Below are positions 10,939 through 20,599 of a DNA stretch of 64,000 nucleotides, one piece after another. Location: NCBI GenBank assembly GCA_021776525.1, contig JAJFFT010000004.1:470499-534498 (forward strand). The letters are read 5' to 3'. Below the pieces are notes generated by a model. The model was given only the letters and a program-made list of their open reading frames with translations. It was not told the origin of the DNA and did not search any database. This stretch comes from Robiginitomaculum sp. (GTDB lineage Bacteria; Pseudomonadota; Alphaproteobacteria; Caulobacterales; Maricaulaceae). A program made the position numbers and the translations under genes. How positions within the stretch are numbered: the stretch's first letter is position 1; every line of letters begins with the position of its first letter.

Positions 10939-11941
10939 AACAATAGTCTTTCTCGCTTTGATATTATGGGCCTGCGGGGCACCAAATCAGGTTGATTCTG
11001 CCAAGGCGCAGGAAAACCAGAGTAATCAGGGCGGTGCACAGTCAGATGCAGCTGATGATCAAGCCGCACCTGTCGATGCTGATCCGAACCATCCGCTTGG
11101 TTTGCCCCTGCCGGCCGGGATTGCCGGCCCAGACGAGGCCCCCGACCAATGGCGCGAAGTGGCCCCCCAAGATCTTTTATATCTAAAAACCCTGCACGGC
11201 ATCACCTTGATCGAGATGGCCCCAGATTTTGCCCCCAACCATGTTCAGCGCATGCGCGATCTGGCCAGTACCGGCTATTTTGTCGGCCTGCCTTTTCACC
11301 GGGTGATTAAAAATTTTATGGCTCAGGCCGGGGATTGGAATCTGGTTAAACGCCCTGCACCAACAACGCCTAATCTTGAGGGTGAATTTAAGTTCCGTCG
11401 CAGCCCGCAACAAAAAATGGTTGTGGTTGGCGAGGACCGCAGCGCCGATACCGGCTTTGTGAACGGTTTTCCTGTGGCATCACAGTCTGATGCTTTGGCA
11501 ATGATGACGGCTGATGGCAAAGTGCGGGCCTGGGGCCTGCAATGCCCTGGGGCTGCGGCCATGGCGCGGACCAATGATCCCAATAGCGCCAATGCACAGT
11601 TTTACATCACTACCGGTAACCCTGAATGGTTGAACGGCCTATACACAGTCTGGGGCCGGGTGCGGGCCGGGCAATATGCCGTGGATGATATTAAACTGGG
11701 CGAGCCAGCTTATCCCCCAGACATGATTGATGGCATGGATCTGGGCAGCGAAGTTGCACCGGCCGAGCGCGCCCGTGTCTGGGTCTTGCGCACCGACAGC
11801 CCCGCTTTTGCGGCATATCTGGCCCAGCAAAAAACAGACGATGGCAAGCCGCTTGGGGTTTGCAAAATTTCCGTGCCGGTCTATGTCCAATGGGCAGGGG
11901 CCGTTGCACCCGTATCTATTAAACAGGACACACAAGAATGA
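10931..11941 (+). CDS. Cyclophilin-type peptidylprolyl isomerase, exported
   Basis: Peptidyl-prolyl cis-trans isomerase of 336 residues. The first residues (MRKTIVFLALILWACGAP) form a signal peptide with a probable lipobox at LWAC, so it is likely an envelope lipoprotein. A low-complexity Q/D/A linker follows, then a cyclophilin domain with FHRVIKNFMAQAGD and ANAQFYITTG. It probably helps fold envelope proteins. It overlaps coaD by 8 bp and the next cyclophilin by ATGA, so the exported and cytosolic isomerases are probably translated as a coupled pair. Confidence 0.9.
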   Translation: MRKTIVFLALILWACGAPNQVDSAKAQENQSNQGGAQSDAADDQAAPVDADPNHPLGLPLPAGIAGPDEAPDQWREVAPQDLLYLKTLHGITLIEMAPDFAPNHVQRMRDLASTGYFVGLPFHRVIKNFMAQAGDWNLVKRPAPTTPNLEGEFKFRRSPQQKMVVVGEDRSADTGFVNGFPVASQSDALAMMTADGKVRAWGLQCPGAAAMARTNDPNSANAQFYITTGNPEWLNGLYTVWGRVRAGQYAVDDIKLGEPAYPPDMIDGMDLGSEVAPAERARVWVLRTDSPAFAAYLAQQKTDDGKPLGVCKISVPVYVQWAGAVAPVSIKQDTQE

Positions 11942-12390
11942 GCGATAACGACCAAATTCTCACCTTTGAACTTTCAACCGGAGACGTCAAAATCCGTCTG
12001 CGCCCTGACCTGGCCCCCGGCCACGTGGCACGCATTACCGAATTGGCCAATTCTGGCTATTATGACGGTCTGACTTTTCACCGGGTCATCAATGGTTTTA
12101 TGGCCCAGGGCGGTTGCCCTGATGGCACTGGCATGGGCGGTTCCGGTCAAAACCTGAAGGCCGAGTTCAGCGATGCACCGCACACGCGCGGCGTCTGCTC
12201 TATGGCACGTTCGCAAAACCCGGACAGCGCCTCCTCACAGTTTTTTATCTGTTTGGATGATGCAACGTTTCTGGACGGTCAATACACCGTCTGGGGCGAA
12301 GTTATTGACGGCATGGATGCTGTGGATGCTCTGCCCAAGGGCGAGCCACCGGCAAATCCGGGCACGATCGTAAAGGCCAGTGTGGCCTAG
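11938..12390 (+). CDS. Cyclophilin-type peptidylprolyl isomerase, cytosolic
   Basis: Compact cyclophilin of 150 residues without a signal peptide. The diagnostic motifs are LTFHRVINGFMAQGG and SASSQFFICLDD. It catalyses proline cis-trans isomerisation in the cytosol. The ATG lies in an ATGA overlap with the exported cyclophilin gene, a common alphaproteobacterial pair. Confidence 0.95.
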   Translation: MSDNDQILTFELSTGDVKIRLRPDLAPGHVARITELANSGYYDGLTFHRVINGFMAQGGCPDGTGMGGSGQNLKAEFSDAPHTRGVCSMARSQNPDSASSQFFICLDDATFLDGQYTVWGEVIDGMDAVDALPKGEPPANPGTIVKASVA

Positions 12391-12412
12391 GTAGGGGCGA
12401 GCGGAGAGCATA

Positions 12413-13018
12413 ATGAGCTGGATCAAGCGTATACTTTTCAAGGAATCGACCGGACGTTTACGCCGGATTTATGATCGTGTGGCGGGGCCTTCGGGCCAGC
12501 TGGATAACGTTCTGACGATCCATTCCTTGCGTCCCAATACGCTGGAAGGCCATTTAGCACTTTATAAAAACACCCTGCATCATGGGGCCAATACGCTGAC
12601 CAAATCCTTTTTGGAAACGGTTGGCGTGTATGTCAGCGCCCTGAACGGTTGCCGCTATTGTGTCGAGCATCATTTTGCCGGCTTAAAACGCCTTCTGGAA
12701 GATGATGATCTGGCTGATCGCATGCGTGCGGCACTGGAAAGCAACGTGCTGGAGCCAGTGTTTAACCTGCGCGAACAAGTGGCTTTGCGTTACGTGCGTA
12801 CCTTGACCCAGGCGCCCTATGCGGTGATCGAGCAGGATATTCACGACATGCGACAGGCCGGTTTTGATGATGGCCAGATTTTGGAAATCAATCAGGTGGC
12901 GGCCTATTTTTCCTATGCCAATCGCACGGTTTTGGGCCTTGGGGTGCAAACCGATGGCGAAGTGTTGGGCCTGTCGCCGGGCGATAATACCAATTCTGAT
13001 AACATGGCGCACGAATAG
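12413..13018 (+). CDS. AhpD-like carboxymuconolactone decarboxylase family protein
   Basis: Protein of 201 residues with the AhpD/CMD core: CRYCVEHH provides the CxxC redox pair and the following histidine of the family, within a helical bundle. The best match by eye is the peroxidase-related (alkylhydroperoxidase D-like) subgroup, which uses the two cysteines in thiol peroxide reduction. It lies 22 bp after the cyclophilin gene and 25 bp before queA, so it is probably co-transcribed. The substrate is not predictable. Confidence 0.85.
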   Translation: MSWIKRILFKESTGRLRRIYDRVAGPSGQLDNVLTIHSLRPNTLEGHLALYKNTLHHGANTLTKSFLETVGVYVSALNGCRYCVEHHFAGLKRLLEDDDLADRMRAALESNVLEPVFNLREQVALRYVRTLTQAPYAVIEQDIHDMRQAGFDDGQILEINQVAAYFSYANRTVLGLGVQTDGEVLGLSPGDNTNSDNMAHE

Positions 13019-13043
13019 GGGCCGTTAACCGGTTCGCACAATC

Positions 13044-14123
13044 ATGCGCGTAGATCTCTTTGACTTTGACCTGCCCGAGGCGCACATCGCTTTGCGCCCG
13101 GCTTGCCCGCGCGATGCGTCGCGCCTGCTGGAGGTCACACCGGGCCAGCCTTTGGCCGATCGGATGTTTGCCGATCTTGCGGACCGTTTACGCCCCGGTG
13201 ATGTGCTGGTCCTGAATGACACCAAAGTCTTACCCGCGGCACTTTATGGTCTGCGTCCCGCGCGCCAACATGGCGGCGGCGGCCCGGTGCGGGTCGAAAT
13301 TAATTTGCACAAACGGCTGGACGGGGCGCGTTGGCGGGCCTTTGTGCGCCCGGCCAAACGGTTGCACGATGGCGATGTTCTTACCTTTGGCGACAATAAT
13401 AACGCCTGTATGGCCGGGGCGTTAAACGCCATTGTGCGCGATAAAGCCGAGGGCGAAATCACGCTGGAGTTTGAACTTTCAGGTGCCCATTTGGACGAGG
13501 CCATTGCCCGCGTCGGGCAAATGCCATTGCCGCCCTATATTGCCCGTAAACGGGCCGTCGATGCCCGTGATGTGCATGATTATCAAACGATTTTTGCACA
13601 ACAATCCGGCTCGGTTGCGGCCCCGACGGCCAGCCTGCATTTTTCTGACGCCATGTTTGCGGCGCTGGACGCGCGGGGGGTGGAACGCCAAAGTCTGACC
13701 TTGCATGTGGGGGCGGGCACGTTTTTACCGGTTAAAACCGATGATACAACCAGCCATAAAATGCATGGCGAGCTTTATCAGGTGAGCGAACAAACCGCCG
13801 CTGCGCTAAACGCCGCACGCGCCCAAGGGCGGCGTATTATTGCCGCCGGCACCACGGCCTTGCGCACACTGGAAAGCATAACAGACGAAAACGGCGTGGT
13901 GCACGCCGGGGCAGGGGACACGGATATTTTCATCACGCCGGGATATAAATTTCGCGCTGTGGATGGCCTATTGACCAATTTTCATTTGCCGCGCTCGACG
14001 CTTTTCATGCTGGTTTGTGCGCTGGCCGGGCTAGACGAAATGCGCGCCGCCTACGCCCACGCCATTGCCCATGATTACCGCTTTTATTCCTATGGTGATG
14101 CGTCGCTTTTGTGGCGGGAATAG
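13044..14123 (+). CDS. queA: S-adenosylmethionine:tRNA ribosyltransferase-isomerase
   Basis: QueA transfers the ribosyl moiety of SAM to preQ1 in tRNA to form epoxyqueuosine, a late step of queuosine synthesis at the wobble base. 359 residues. Conserved blocks are [17 protein letters not shown] at the start, [23 protein letters not shown] and [24 protein letters not shown]. In many relatives tgt follows queA; here an AT-rich, apparently foreign gene follows instead, so that spot looks like an insertion point. Confidence 0.97.
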   Translation: MRVDLFDFDLPEAHIALRPACPRDASRLLEVTPGQPLADRMFADLADRLRPGDVLVLNDTKVLPAALYGLRPARQHGGGGPVRVEINLHKRLDGARWRAFVRPAKRLHDGDVLTFGDNNNACMAGALNAIVRDKAEGEITLEFELSGAHLDEAIARVGQMPLPPYIARKRAVDARDVHDYQTIFAQQSGSVAAPTASLHFSDAMFAALDARGVERQSLTLHVGAGTFLPVKTDDTTSHKMHGELYQVSEQTAAALNAARAQGRRIIAAGTTALRTLESITDENGVVHAGAGDTDIFITPGYKFRAVDGLLTNFHLPRSTLFMLVCALAGLDEMRAAYAHAIAHDYRFYSYGDASLLWRE

Positions 14124-14188
14124 CAGGTAGTGGAGAAAGTTAGAAAAACGCACTAATATACCTAATCAATTTACATTGGAGTTTTGGT

Positions 14189-15184
14189 TTGGAAAATATA
14201 GAGAAGTGCCCTGTTTGCCAGAATGTCCATGGAGGGCATTCTGAAGCTAGCCCAATATCTGGGGGCTGGGGGTGGCGTATAGATTGTGAAATATGCGGAC
14301 GATACGATATTACAAAAGAAGCCTACCACGATGAGTTGAAAATTGGTGCGGCTTATGAAAATGAGTGGACTGAAGTTCGCCGAGTCGCTCTTTCGCACGC
14401 ATTGATAACCCAGCGAGATGTTCCAATTGGCGAGGCGGGTCTACCCGTATTAGCAACCGGTATTTTAGAAGAATTCAGGAAATCGGGGAGAACGCTTCCA
14501 ACGAGGTTGCAACAAGCCAATAACACCATTCAATATATTGGAAATTATGAGTATGAGAATGGGCAACGACTAGAATTAATAGAGTTAAAATTTTACGCAA
14601 GAATAGGGGCAATTTCTCCAGACTCTGCAAGTACCCTTGCGTATGAATTGCATGAAATTGGGCTGGTTGGAATGGATCAAGTTATGGGAGCAAACGGGTA
14701 CGGTTTTGAAGATGCATTTTTGACGCTTGACGGATGGGAACGTTGGGAAAAAGAGCGTTCTAATGAAAATACATCAAATGTTGGCATGATTGCCATGCAG
14801 TTTGGCGACCCAATACTAGATGCACTCGTTAATGAAGTTATCAAACCCGCAATTGAAGAAATTTCTGGGCTGTCAGTAGAAAGAATTGATGACAGTCCAA
14901 AAGCTGGGATCATTGACGTTATTTTACGGCAAACAATTCGAGATGCAGCATTTGTAATTGCTGATCTTAGCCACGCTAACCGTGGCGCTTACTGGGAAGC
15001 AGGGTTCGCTGAGGGGTTAGGCAAGCCGGTTATTTATATTTGTGAACAGTCCGTTTGGGATGATCAAAAAACGCATTTTGATACCAACCATTGCACAACT
15101 GTTATTTATGAAAATGATAAACCTGATGAGTTTAAGAAGAGGCTCATTGCAACAATTAGAAATTCCCTCAATTTATTTAGTTAG
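14189..15184 (+). CDS. Zinc-ribbon protein with nucleoside-deoxyribosyltransferase/TIR-like domain
   Basis: Protein of 331 residues from a TTG start with GGAG 7 bp upstream. The N-terminus has a zinc-ribbon pattern (C7-x2-C10, C33-x2-C36). The middle part is unassigned. The C-terminal part (about 205-325) has the fold signature of nucleoside 2-deoxyribosyltransferase/TIR-like nucleotide enzymes: FVIADLSHANRGAYWEAGFA, then GLGKPVIYI; the glutamate of YWEAGFA sits where the catalytic Glu of NDTs lies. Its base composition is clearly more AT-rich than queA and the AidB gene on either side, which suggests transfer. NAD- or nucleoside-directed defence effectors use this fold; that role is inference. 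Confidence 0.75.
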   Translation: MENIEKCPVCQNVHGGHSEASPISGGWGWRIDCEICGRYDITKEAYHDELKIGAAYENEWTEVRRVALSHALITQRDVPIGEAGLPVLATGILEEFRKSGRTLPTRLQQANNTIQYIGNYEYENGQRLELIELKFYARIGAISPDSASTLAYELHEIGLVGMDQVMGANGYGFEDAFLTLDGWERWEKERSNENTSNVGMIAMQFGDPILDALVNEVIKPAIEEISGLSVERIDDSPKAGIIDVILRQTIRDAAFVIADLSHANRGAYWEAGFAEGLGKPVIYICEQSVWDDQKTHFDTNHCTTVIYENDKPDEFKKRLIATIRNSLNLFS

Positions 15185-15194
15185 TGTTTTAAGT

Positions 15195-15221
15195 GTCATC
15201 CCGGATCAAGTCCGGGATGAC
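15195..15221. repeat. GTCATCCCGGA palindrome
   Basis: Perfect hairpin with 11-bp arms (GTCATCCCGGA / TCCGGGATGAC) around TCAAG, 10 bp after the stop of the zinc-ribbon gene. It is a single-unit member of the family seen at 7262-7363 and 22816-22895 and may serve as a bidirectional transcript end. Confidence 0.85.
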
Positions 15222-15267
15222 AGCGTAGGTATACGGGCTGACAGCATAGGAATAAATGGCACAGACC

Positions 15268-15301
15268 CCTCATCCCAACCTTCTCCCCAAGGGAGAAGGA
15301 T
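15268..15301. repeat. CTCATCCC...CTTCTCCC dispersed repeat
   Basis: Short sequence CCTCATCCCAACC followed by the inverted pair CTTCTCCC/GGGAGAAG. It resembles a repeat widely scattered in proteobacterial intergenic regions. It lies just before the convergent end of the AidB-like gene and could add terminator function. Confidence 0.5.
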
Positions 15302-15305
15302 AAAA

Positions 15306-16964
15306 TCAAACCCAACCGACAGCGCGATCCACCAGAAGATCACAATCTATCTGGCTGGCATTGGCGCCCCACAGGTGCGAGGGGGCCATCAGGCGCAGGG
15401 TGATATAGGCGTCGCGGATCGGTCCGGCAGGCAGCGCATCGGCGGAAAACACAATGGCGGCGCGCTCGGCAAACAGGCGCGGATCGGCGTCTTTATTTTC
15501 TGCAATCCAGTCGGTCAGGGGCTTGACGCTGGCAATATCCTCGCCAATGCGGGCAATTTCGGCGTCAAAGGCGGCGGCAATGGTTTCATCGCCAAGGGCG
15601 CGCTGAATATCCAATGCAATCACATTGCCCGAACCTTCCCAAATGGCATTTAAGGGCGCGGTGCGATACAGCCGCGCCATGCCGACCTCTTCGACAAAGC
15701 CAATGCCGCCAAAACATTCCAGCGCTTCGGTGATAACGCCGGGTTGGCGCTTGCAAATCCAGTATTTGGCAATCGGGGTCAGCACCCGCGACAAGGCCGC
15801 TTCGTGGGCGTTGGTGGCGGCGGCGTCAAAGCTCACCCCGACGCGCATGGCCAGCGCCAATGCGGCCTCAGATTCCAGCGCCAGATCGGCCAAAACGCCG
15901 CGCATTAAGGGCTGATCAATCAATTTGCGCTGAAACGCGGTGCGTTGGGCCACATGGTTTGCGGCCATTATCACCGCTTTGCGCATGGCCGCGGCTGAAC
16001 CGGTGATGCAATCATAACGGGTGTGGTGGGCCATGATAATGATGGTCGCAATACCGCGCCCCGGCTCGCCCACCCGGCGCGCCCATGCGCCGCGATATTC
16101 TATTTCGGACGAGGCATTTGAGCGATCGCCCATCTTGTTTTTCAGGCGCTGTATTTCCATGGGGTTGCGGCTGCCATCGGGTTTCCAGCGCGGCACCAAA
16201 AAGCACGATAAACCGGCGTCTTCATAGGCTAATGTCAAAAACGCATCACACATCGGGGCCGAACAAAACCATTTATGCCCGGTCAGCTCTACCGTGTCTG
16301 CATCCAGTGCCGTGGCTCTGGTGGAATTAGCGCGCAGGTCTGATCCGCCCTGTTTTTCAGTCATCGCCATGCCCATAATCGCCGCCGTTTTATCGGCGGC
16401 AGGCAGAACGCGCGGGTCATAATCATTGGTGGTCACCCGGGGCAGCCACTCTTCGCGCGTCCAGTCATGATCACCCAAAACCGAAGCCACCGCATAGGTC
16501 ATCGAGATCGGACAGCACACCCCGCCATCGGTCCAGGCCATCATGCTCATCAAGGCCCCGTGGGTGATATGGCCGCCCGCCGGGTGGGTCCAGGCGCGGC
16601 TGGAAACACCGCCTTTAAGCCCTAGCGCCATCAGATCGTGCCAGGCGGGGTGAAACTCGATCTCGTCAATGCGCTGCCCTCGGGCGTTAAAGGCATTCAG
16701 CTTGGGCGTGTTTTCATCGGCCAGACGGCCAAGCTCGCGCATGTTTTCGCGCCCGGCTTGCGCGCCAAAGGCGTTCAGGTGCGCCTTTTGTGCGGTGATG
16801 GCGCTCTGGTCCAGGCTGTTATCGGCCTCTGCCAGCCGCGCAAATGCGGATGCAATAGCCTCGCCAAAGGCCGGATCAGCCATCAGGGACAGATCACCCA
16901 AGGCTTCGGGCTGGTTGGCTACCTCATGAGTGGCAAGGTCCGCGCGCGGGTGAAAGTTGGGCAT
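15306..16964 (-). CDS. AidB-like acyl-CoA dehydrogenase
   Basis: Flavoprotein of 552 residues in the acyl-CoA dehydrogenase superfamily, best fitting the AidB branch. The N-terminus (HEVANQPEALGDLSLMADPAF) is like AidB, MTEKQGGSDLRANSTRA is the FAD/substrate loop, and the length (about 540-550) exceeds ordinary 380-residue dehydrogenases. AidB of E. coli belongs to the adaptive response to alkylation and binds DNA; some relatives are plain isovaleryl-CoA dehydrogenases. It stands alone here, with no ada gene nearby. Confidence 0.85.
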   Translation of the reverse strand: MPNFHPRADLATHEVANQPEALGDLSLMADPAFGEAIASAFARLAEADNSLDQSAITAQKAHLNAFGAQAGRENMRELGRLADENTPKLNAFNARGQRIDEIEFHPAWHDLMALGLKGGVSSRAWTHPAGGHITHGALMSMMAWTDGGVCCPISMTYAVASVLGDHDWTREEWLPRVTTNDYDPRVLPAADKTAAIMGMAMTEKQGGSDLRANSTRATALDADTVELTGHKWFCSAPMCDAFLTLAYEDAGLSCFLVPRWKPDGSRNPMEIQRLKNKMGDRSNASSEIEYRGAWARRVGEPGRGIATIIIMAHHTRYDCITGSAAAMRKAVIMAANHVAQRTAFQRKLIDQPLMRGVLADLALESEAALALAMRVGVSFDAAATNAHEAALSRVLTPIAKYWICKRQPGVITEALECFGGIGFVEEVGMARLYRTAPLNAIWEGSGNVIALDIQRALGDETIAAAFDAEIARIGEDIASVKPLTDWIAENKDADPRLFAERAAIVFSADALPAGPIRDAYITLRLMAPSHLWGANASQIDCDLLVDRAVGWV

Positions 16965-17128
16965 GGGTTTTCCCTTTTATGATTATGCTCAGAGCCTATC
17001 ACGCCCCGCGAGACCCTCAAGATTTAAGTCTATTTTGCCGTGCCCTTTTAAGCCTTCGCTTACGCTGACACAGGCTTTAAGGGGATTTTAGCCCTTCTGT
17101 GTGCATAGTGGGATCAACGAATAATAAG

Positions 17129-17199
17129 AAGCACTGAAACCGCGAAGCGGTAGTGCATATAAAAAGCACTCAAGCAGCGAAGCAGCAGTGCATATAAAA
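17129..17199. repeat. Two tandem hairpin repeats upstream of the LdtR-like gene
   Basis: Two 35-bp units in direct tandem, 17129-17163 and 17164-17199. Each is a hairpin with outer arms GCACT/AGTGC and inner arms (CCGC/GCGG in unit 1, GCAGC...GCAGC-like in unit 2), followed by ATATAAAA. They end 10 bp before the start of the LdtR-like gene and so lie in its leader or promoter. They may be an operator or RNA structure, or a small repeat family. Confidence 0.7.
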
Positions 17200-17209
17200 A
17201 GGGGTCGCC

Positions 17210-17716
17210 ATGATGCTCGCGCAGAAAACGCAAACGTCGATGGAACAGGATGGTCAGGACATGCAAAGCGGGTATTTGCGCACGTTGATGCTGGTGGAGC
17301 GCCTGCACCGGCAATTGCTGGATGTGGTCAAGGACGAGCTGGACCGCGAACGCCGCGACGATATCAACAGTGTTCAGGCGCTGTTATTGTTTAATATCGG
17401 CGATGATGAGCTGACTGCGGGCGAGCTGCGCACACGTGGGCATTATCTGGGCTCAAATGTCTCCTATAACCTCAAAAAACTGGTCGATGGCGGTTATCTC
17501 AGCCATCAACGCTCAGCCAAGGACAAGCGCGCCGTGCGCGTCCGCCTGACCGACGATGGCGCAAAAGTCTGTGCCATGGTGGCGGACCTGTTTGATCGCC
17601 AATTGAAAAGCCTGGCCCCGGTGGCCAATTTGGGCGGCGAAGAACTGGACAGCCTGAATGCGGCACTGATGCGTCTGGAACGCTTTTGGACTGACCATAT
17701 CCGCTATCGGTTGTAG
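17210..17716 (+). CDS. MarR-family regulator, LdtR-like
   Basis: Winged-helix regulator of 168 residues. The segment DDINSVQALLLFNIGDDELTAGELR, then GHYLGSNVSYNLKKLVDGGYL, matches from memory the LdtR branch of MarR proteins found in Rhizobiales and relatives, where it controls an L,D-transpeptidase and cell-wall or stress genes. The wing is RSAKDKRAVRVRLTDDG. No L,D-transpeptidase gene is adjacent, so the target here is unknown. A start at 17213 is equally possible. Tandem hairpin repeats occupy the leader. Confidence 0.85.
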   Translation: MMLAQKTQTSMEQDGQDMQSGYLRTLMLVERLHRQLLDVVKDELDRERRDDINSVQALLLFNIGDDELTAGELRTRGHYLGSNVSYNLKKLVDGGYLSHQRSAKDKRAVRVRLTDDGAKVCAMVADLFDRQLKSLAPVANLGGEELDSLNAALMRLERFWTDHIRYRL

Positions 17717-17732
17717 ATAAAAATAAACAGCC

Positions 17733-17775
17733 TTCATCCTTCGAGGGCGCTAAAGCGCCACCTCAGTAAGAGGCG
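17733..17775. repeat. CATCCTTCGAGG-type palindrome
   Basis: Sequence CATCCTTCGAGGGCGC followed by AAGCGCCACCTCAG, with inner arms GGGCGCT/AGCGCC. It is a short member of the ATCCTTCGAGG...CCTCAGGATGAGG intergenic repeat family, whose longer form is at 22600-22746. It lies between the LdtR-like and GNAT genes, which converge here, and may form a transcript end. Confidence 0.6.
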
Positions 17776-17784
17776 TTTATTGTA

Positions 17785-18282
17785 TTATTGTTTCCCTCGT
17801 TTCTGCCAATCGGCTGCGAGCAATCCAAACAGCACCACGTCGTGAAACACCCCATTGAGATATAATGCCTCACGAATTAGCCCTTCTTGTGTAAAGCCTA
17901 ACTTGCGATAGACGTGTTGTGCACGCTTATTATAGGAGAGTGTGTCGAGCGAAATCCGGTGAGCACCAAGGTTTTCAAAAATATATCGGACAATTTCGCA
18001 AACGGCTGCTTGGCCAATACCTTGCCCTTTTTGGCTAATGATGATGCGCGCCAGTTCAACATCGCGATCTTTGGTATCAATGTTCTTTAATACAACAAAC
18101 CCGACTTTTTCTCTGCGTTGGAGGATCAAAAGGTAACGCATTTGAGGCTCGTCCATATAATGCTTATGACCAGCCCTGTCATTTCCGCGAATAAAACCTT
18201 CTTCTCTTGCATCCGCCTCTACACTAAGCAGCCAGTCCAGATCACTTTCTTCCAGCGGTGCAAGAATGATTTGATTAACCAA
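17785..18282 (-). CDS. GNAT family N-acetyltransferase
   Basis: Acetyltransferase of 165 residues with the GNAT fold: acetyl-CoA loop QKGQGIGQAAVCEIV, then the RimJ/RimL-like C-terminal pattern AHRISLDTLSYNKRAQHVYRKLGFTQEGLIREALYLNG. This subgroup acetylates alpha-amino groups or small amines; the substrate cannot be read from sequence. It is somewhat more AT-rich than its neighbours and is separated from hemB by 60 bp. Confidence 0.88.
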   Translation of the reverse strand: MVNQIILAPLEESDLDWLLSVEADAREEGFIRGNDRAGHKHYMDEPQMRYLLILQRREKVGFVVLKNIDTKDRDVELARIIISQKGQGIGQAAVCEIVRYIFENLGAHRISLDTLSYNKRAQHVYRKLGFTQEGLIREALYLNGVFHDVVLFGLLAADWQKRGKQ

Positions 18283-18341
18283 AATGACCTCCGCTCTGCC
18301 TCATAATGTTTCAAAAAAACCCACACATTCCATGGCAAGTT

Positions 18342-19325
<984 letters not shown>

Positions 19326-19378
19326 TCACTTTCTTATAGACGTTGGGTTTGCTGTTGCCTATCAGAGTAAAGTACAAT

Positions 19379-19403
19379 CCGAAAAGTGGAAACCGGTTTT
19401 CGG
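19379..19403. repeat. CCGAAAA...TTTTCGG palindrome
   Basis: Inverted repeat CCGAAAA / TTTTCGG around GTGGAAACCGG, between the divergent hemB and acyl-CoA dehydrogenase genes. Very similar CCGAAAAGTGG...CCGGTTTTCGG sequences recur in many Rhizobiales-type genomes (from memory), so it is probably a family repeat, although its position would also suit an operator. Confidence 0.55.
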
Positions 19404-19458
19404 ATAAATTGCACGACATTAAAAAAGTAAATCCATCAAGCATGAAAGGGCAAGAAGC

Positions 19459-20595
19459 ATGGACTTCACCCTATCGGAAGAACAAACCCTAATAGCCGAC
19501 ATGGCGGCGGGCTTTGCCGCTGATAAATTGCGCCCCAATGCGGCCAAATGGGACGAGGAAAAACATTTCCCGGTCGCGGTGATGCGCGAGGCGGCGGCGT
19601 TGGGGTTTGCCGGGATTTATGTCGGCGATGAGCATGGCGGCTCAGGCTTAAGCCGTCTTGATGCGGCGCTAATATTCGAGCAGCTTTCCATGGGCTGTGT
19701 GGCCACGGCGGCCTATCTGTCAATCCATAATATGGCCGCATGGATGATCGACACCTATGGCAATGCAGACCAGCGGGCCAAATGGCTGCCGGGCCTGATG
19801 AGCATGGATTTAATCGCCAGCTATTGCCTGACCGAACCGGGATCCGGCTCGGATGCGGCGGCCTTGAGGACCAAGGCGGTGCGTGATGGCGACCATTATG
19901 TGCTGAACGGCTCCAAGGCGTTTATTTCTGGCGCCGGGGTATCGGATATTTATGTGGTGATGGTCCGCACTGGCGAGGCTGGTCCCAAAGGCATTTCTAC
20001 CTTCGTTGTTGAAAAAGGCACGCCGGGCCTCAGCTTTGGCGCCAATGAGCGCAAAATGGGCTGGAATGCCCAACCCACGGCGGCAGTGATTTTCGAGGAC
20101 TGCAAAGTGCCGGTCGCCAACCGTTTATCGGACGAAGGCGAAGGCTTCAAAATTGCCATGTCGGGGCTGGACGGCGGGCGCATCAATATCGGCTCGTGCT
20201 CGCTGGGCGGGGCAAGCGAGGCATTAAATCTCGCCAAGGACTATATCGGCACCCGCACCCAGTTTGGCAAACCGATCGCCGCATTTCAGGCCAGCCAGTT
20301 TAAAATCGCTGATATGGCGACCGAATTACAGGCCGCCCGGATGATGCTCTATCGCGGCGCGGCGGCGATTGATGAAAGTCACCCACAGCGCAGCAAATAC
20401 GCCGCTATGGCCAAACGCTTTGCCACCGATGTGGGCTTTAATGTGGCCAATGATGCCCTGCAACTCCATGGCGGCTATGGCTATCTGAGGGATTATCCGC
20501 TGGAACGCATTGTCCGCGATTTGCGGGTACATCAAATCCTTGAAGGCACCAATGAAATCATGCGGGTGATTATTGCCCGCAATGAGCTGGGTTAA
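19459..20595 (+). CDS. Acyl-CoA dehydrogenase (probable isobutyryl-CoA dehydrogenase)
   Basis: FAD-dependent acyl-CoA dehydrogenase of 378 residues, with the standard blocks [17 protein letters not shown] (FAD/substrate), [35 protein letters not shown] at the C-terminus, and [12 protein letters not shown]. Because 3-hydroxyisobutyryl-CoA hydrolase and 3-hydroxyisobutyrate dehydrogenase follow directly, the substrate is most likely isobutyryl-CoA in valine breakdown, giving methacrylyl-CoA. First gene of the operon, 4 bp before the next start. Confidence 0.9.
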   Translation: MDFTLSEEQTLIADMAAGFAADKLRPNAAKWDEEKHFPVAVMREAAALGFAGIYVGDEHGGSGLSRLDAALIFEQLSMGCVATAAYLSIHNMAAWMIDTYGNADQRAKWLPGLMSMDLIASYCLTEPGSGSDAAALRTKAVRDGDHYVLNGSKAFISGAGVSDIYVVMVRTGEAGPKGISTFVVEKGTPGLSFGANERKMGWNAQPTAAVIFEDCKVPVANRLSDEGEGFKIAMSGLDGGRINIGSCSLGGASEALNLAKDYIGTRTQFGKPIAAFQASQFKIADMATELQAARMMLYRGAAAIDESHPQRSKYAAMAKRFATDVGFNVANDALQLHGGYGYLRDYPLERIVRDLRVHQILEGTNEIMRVIIARNELG

Positions 20596-20599
20596 TAAC

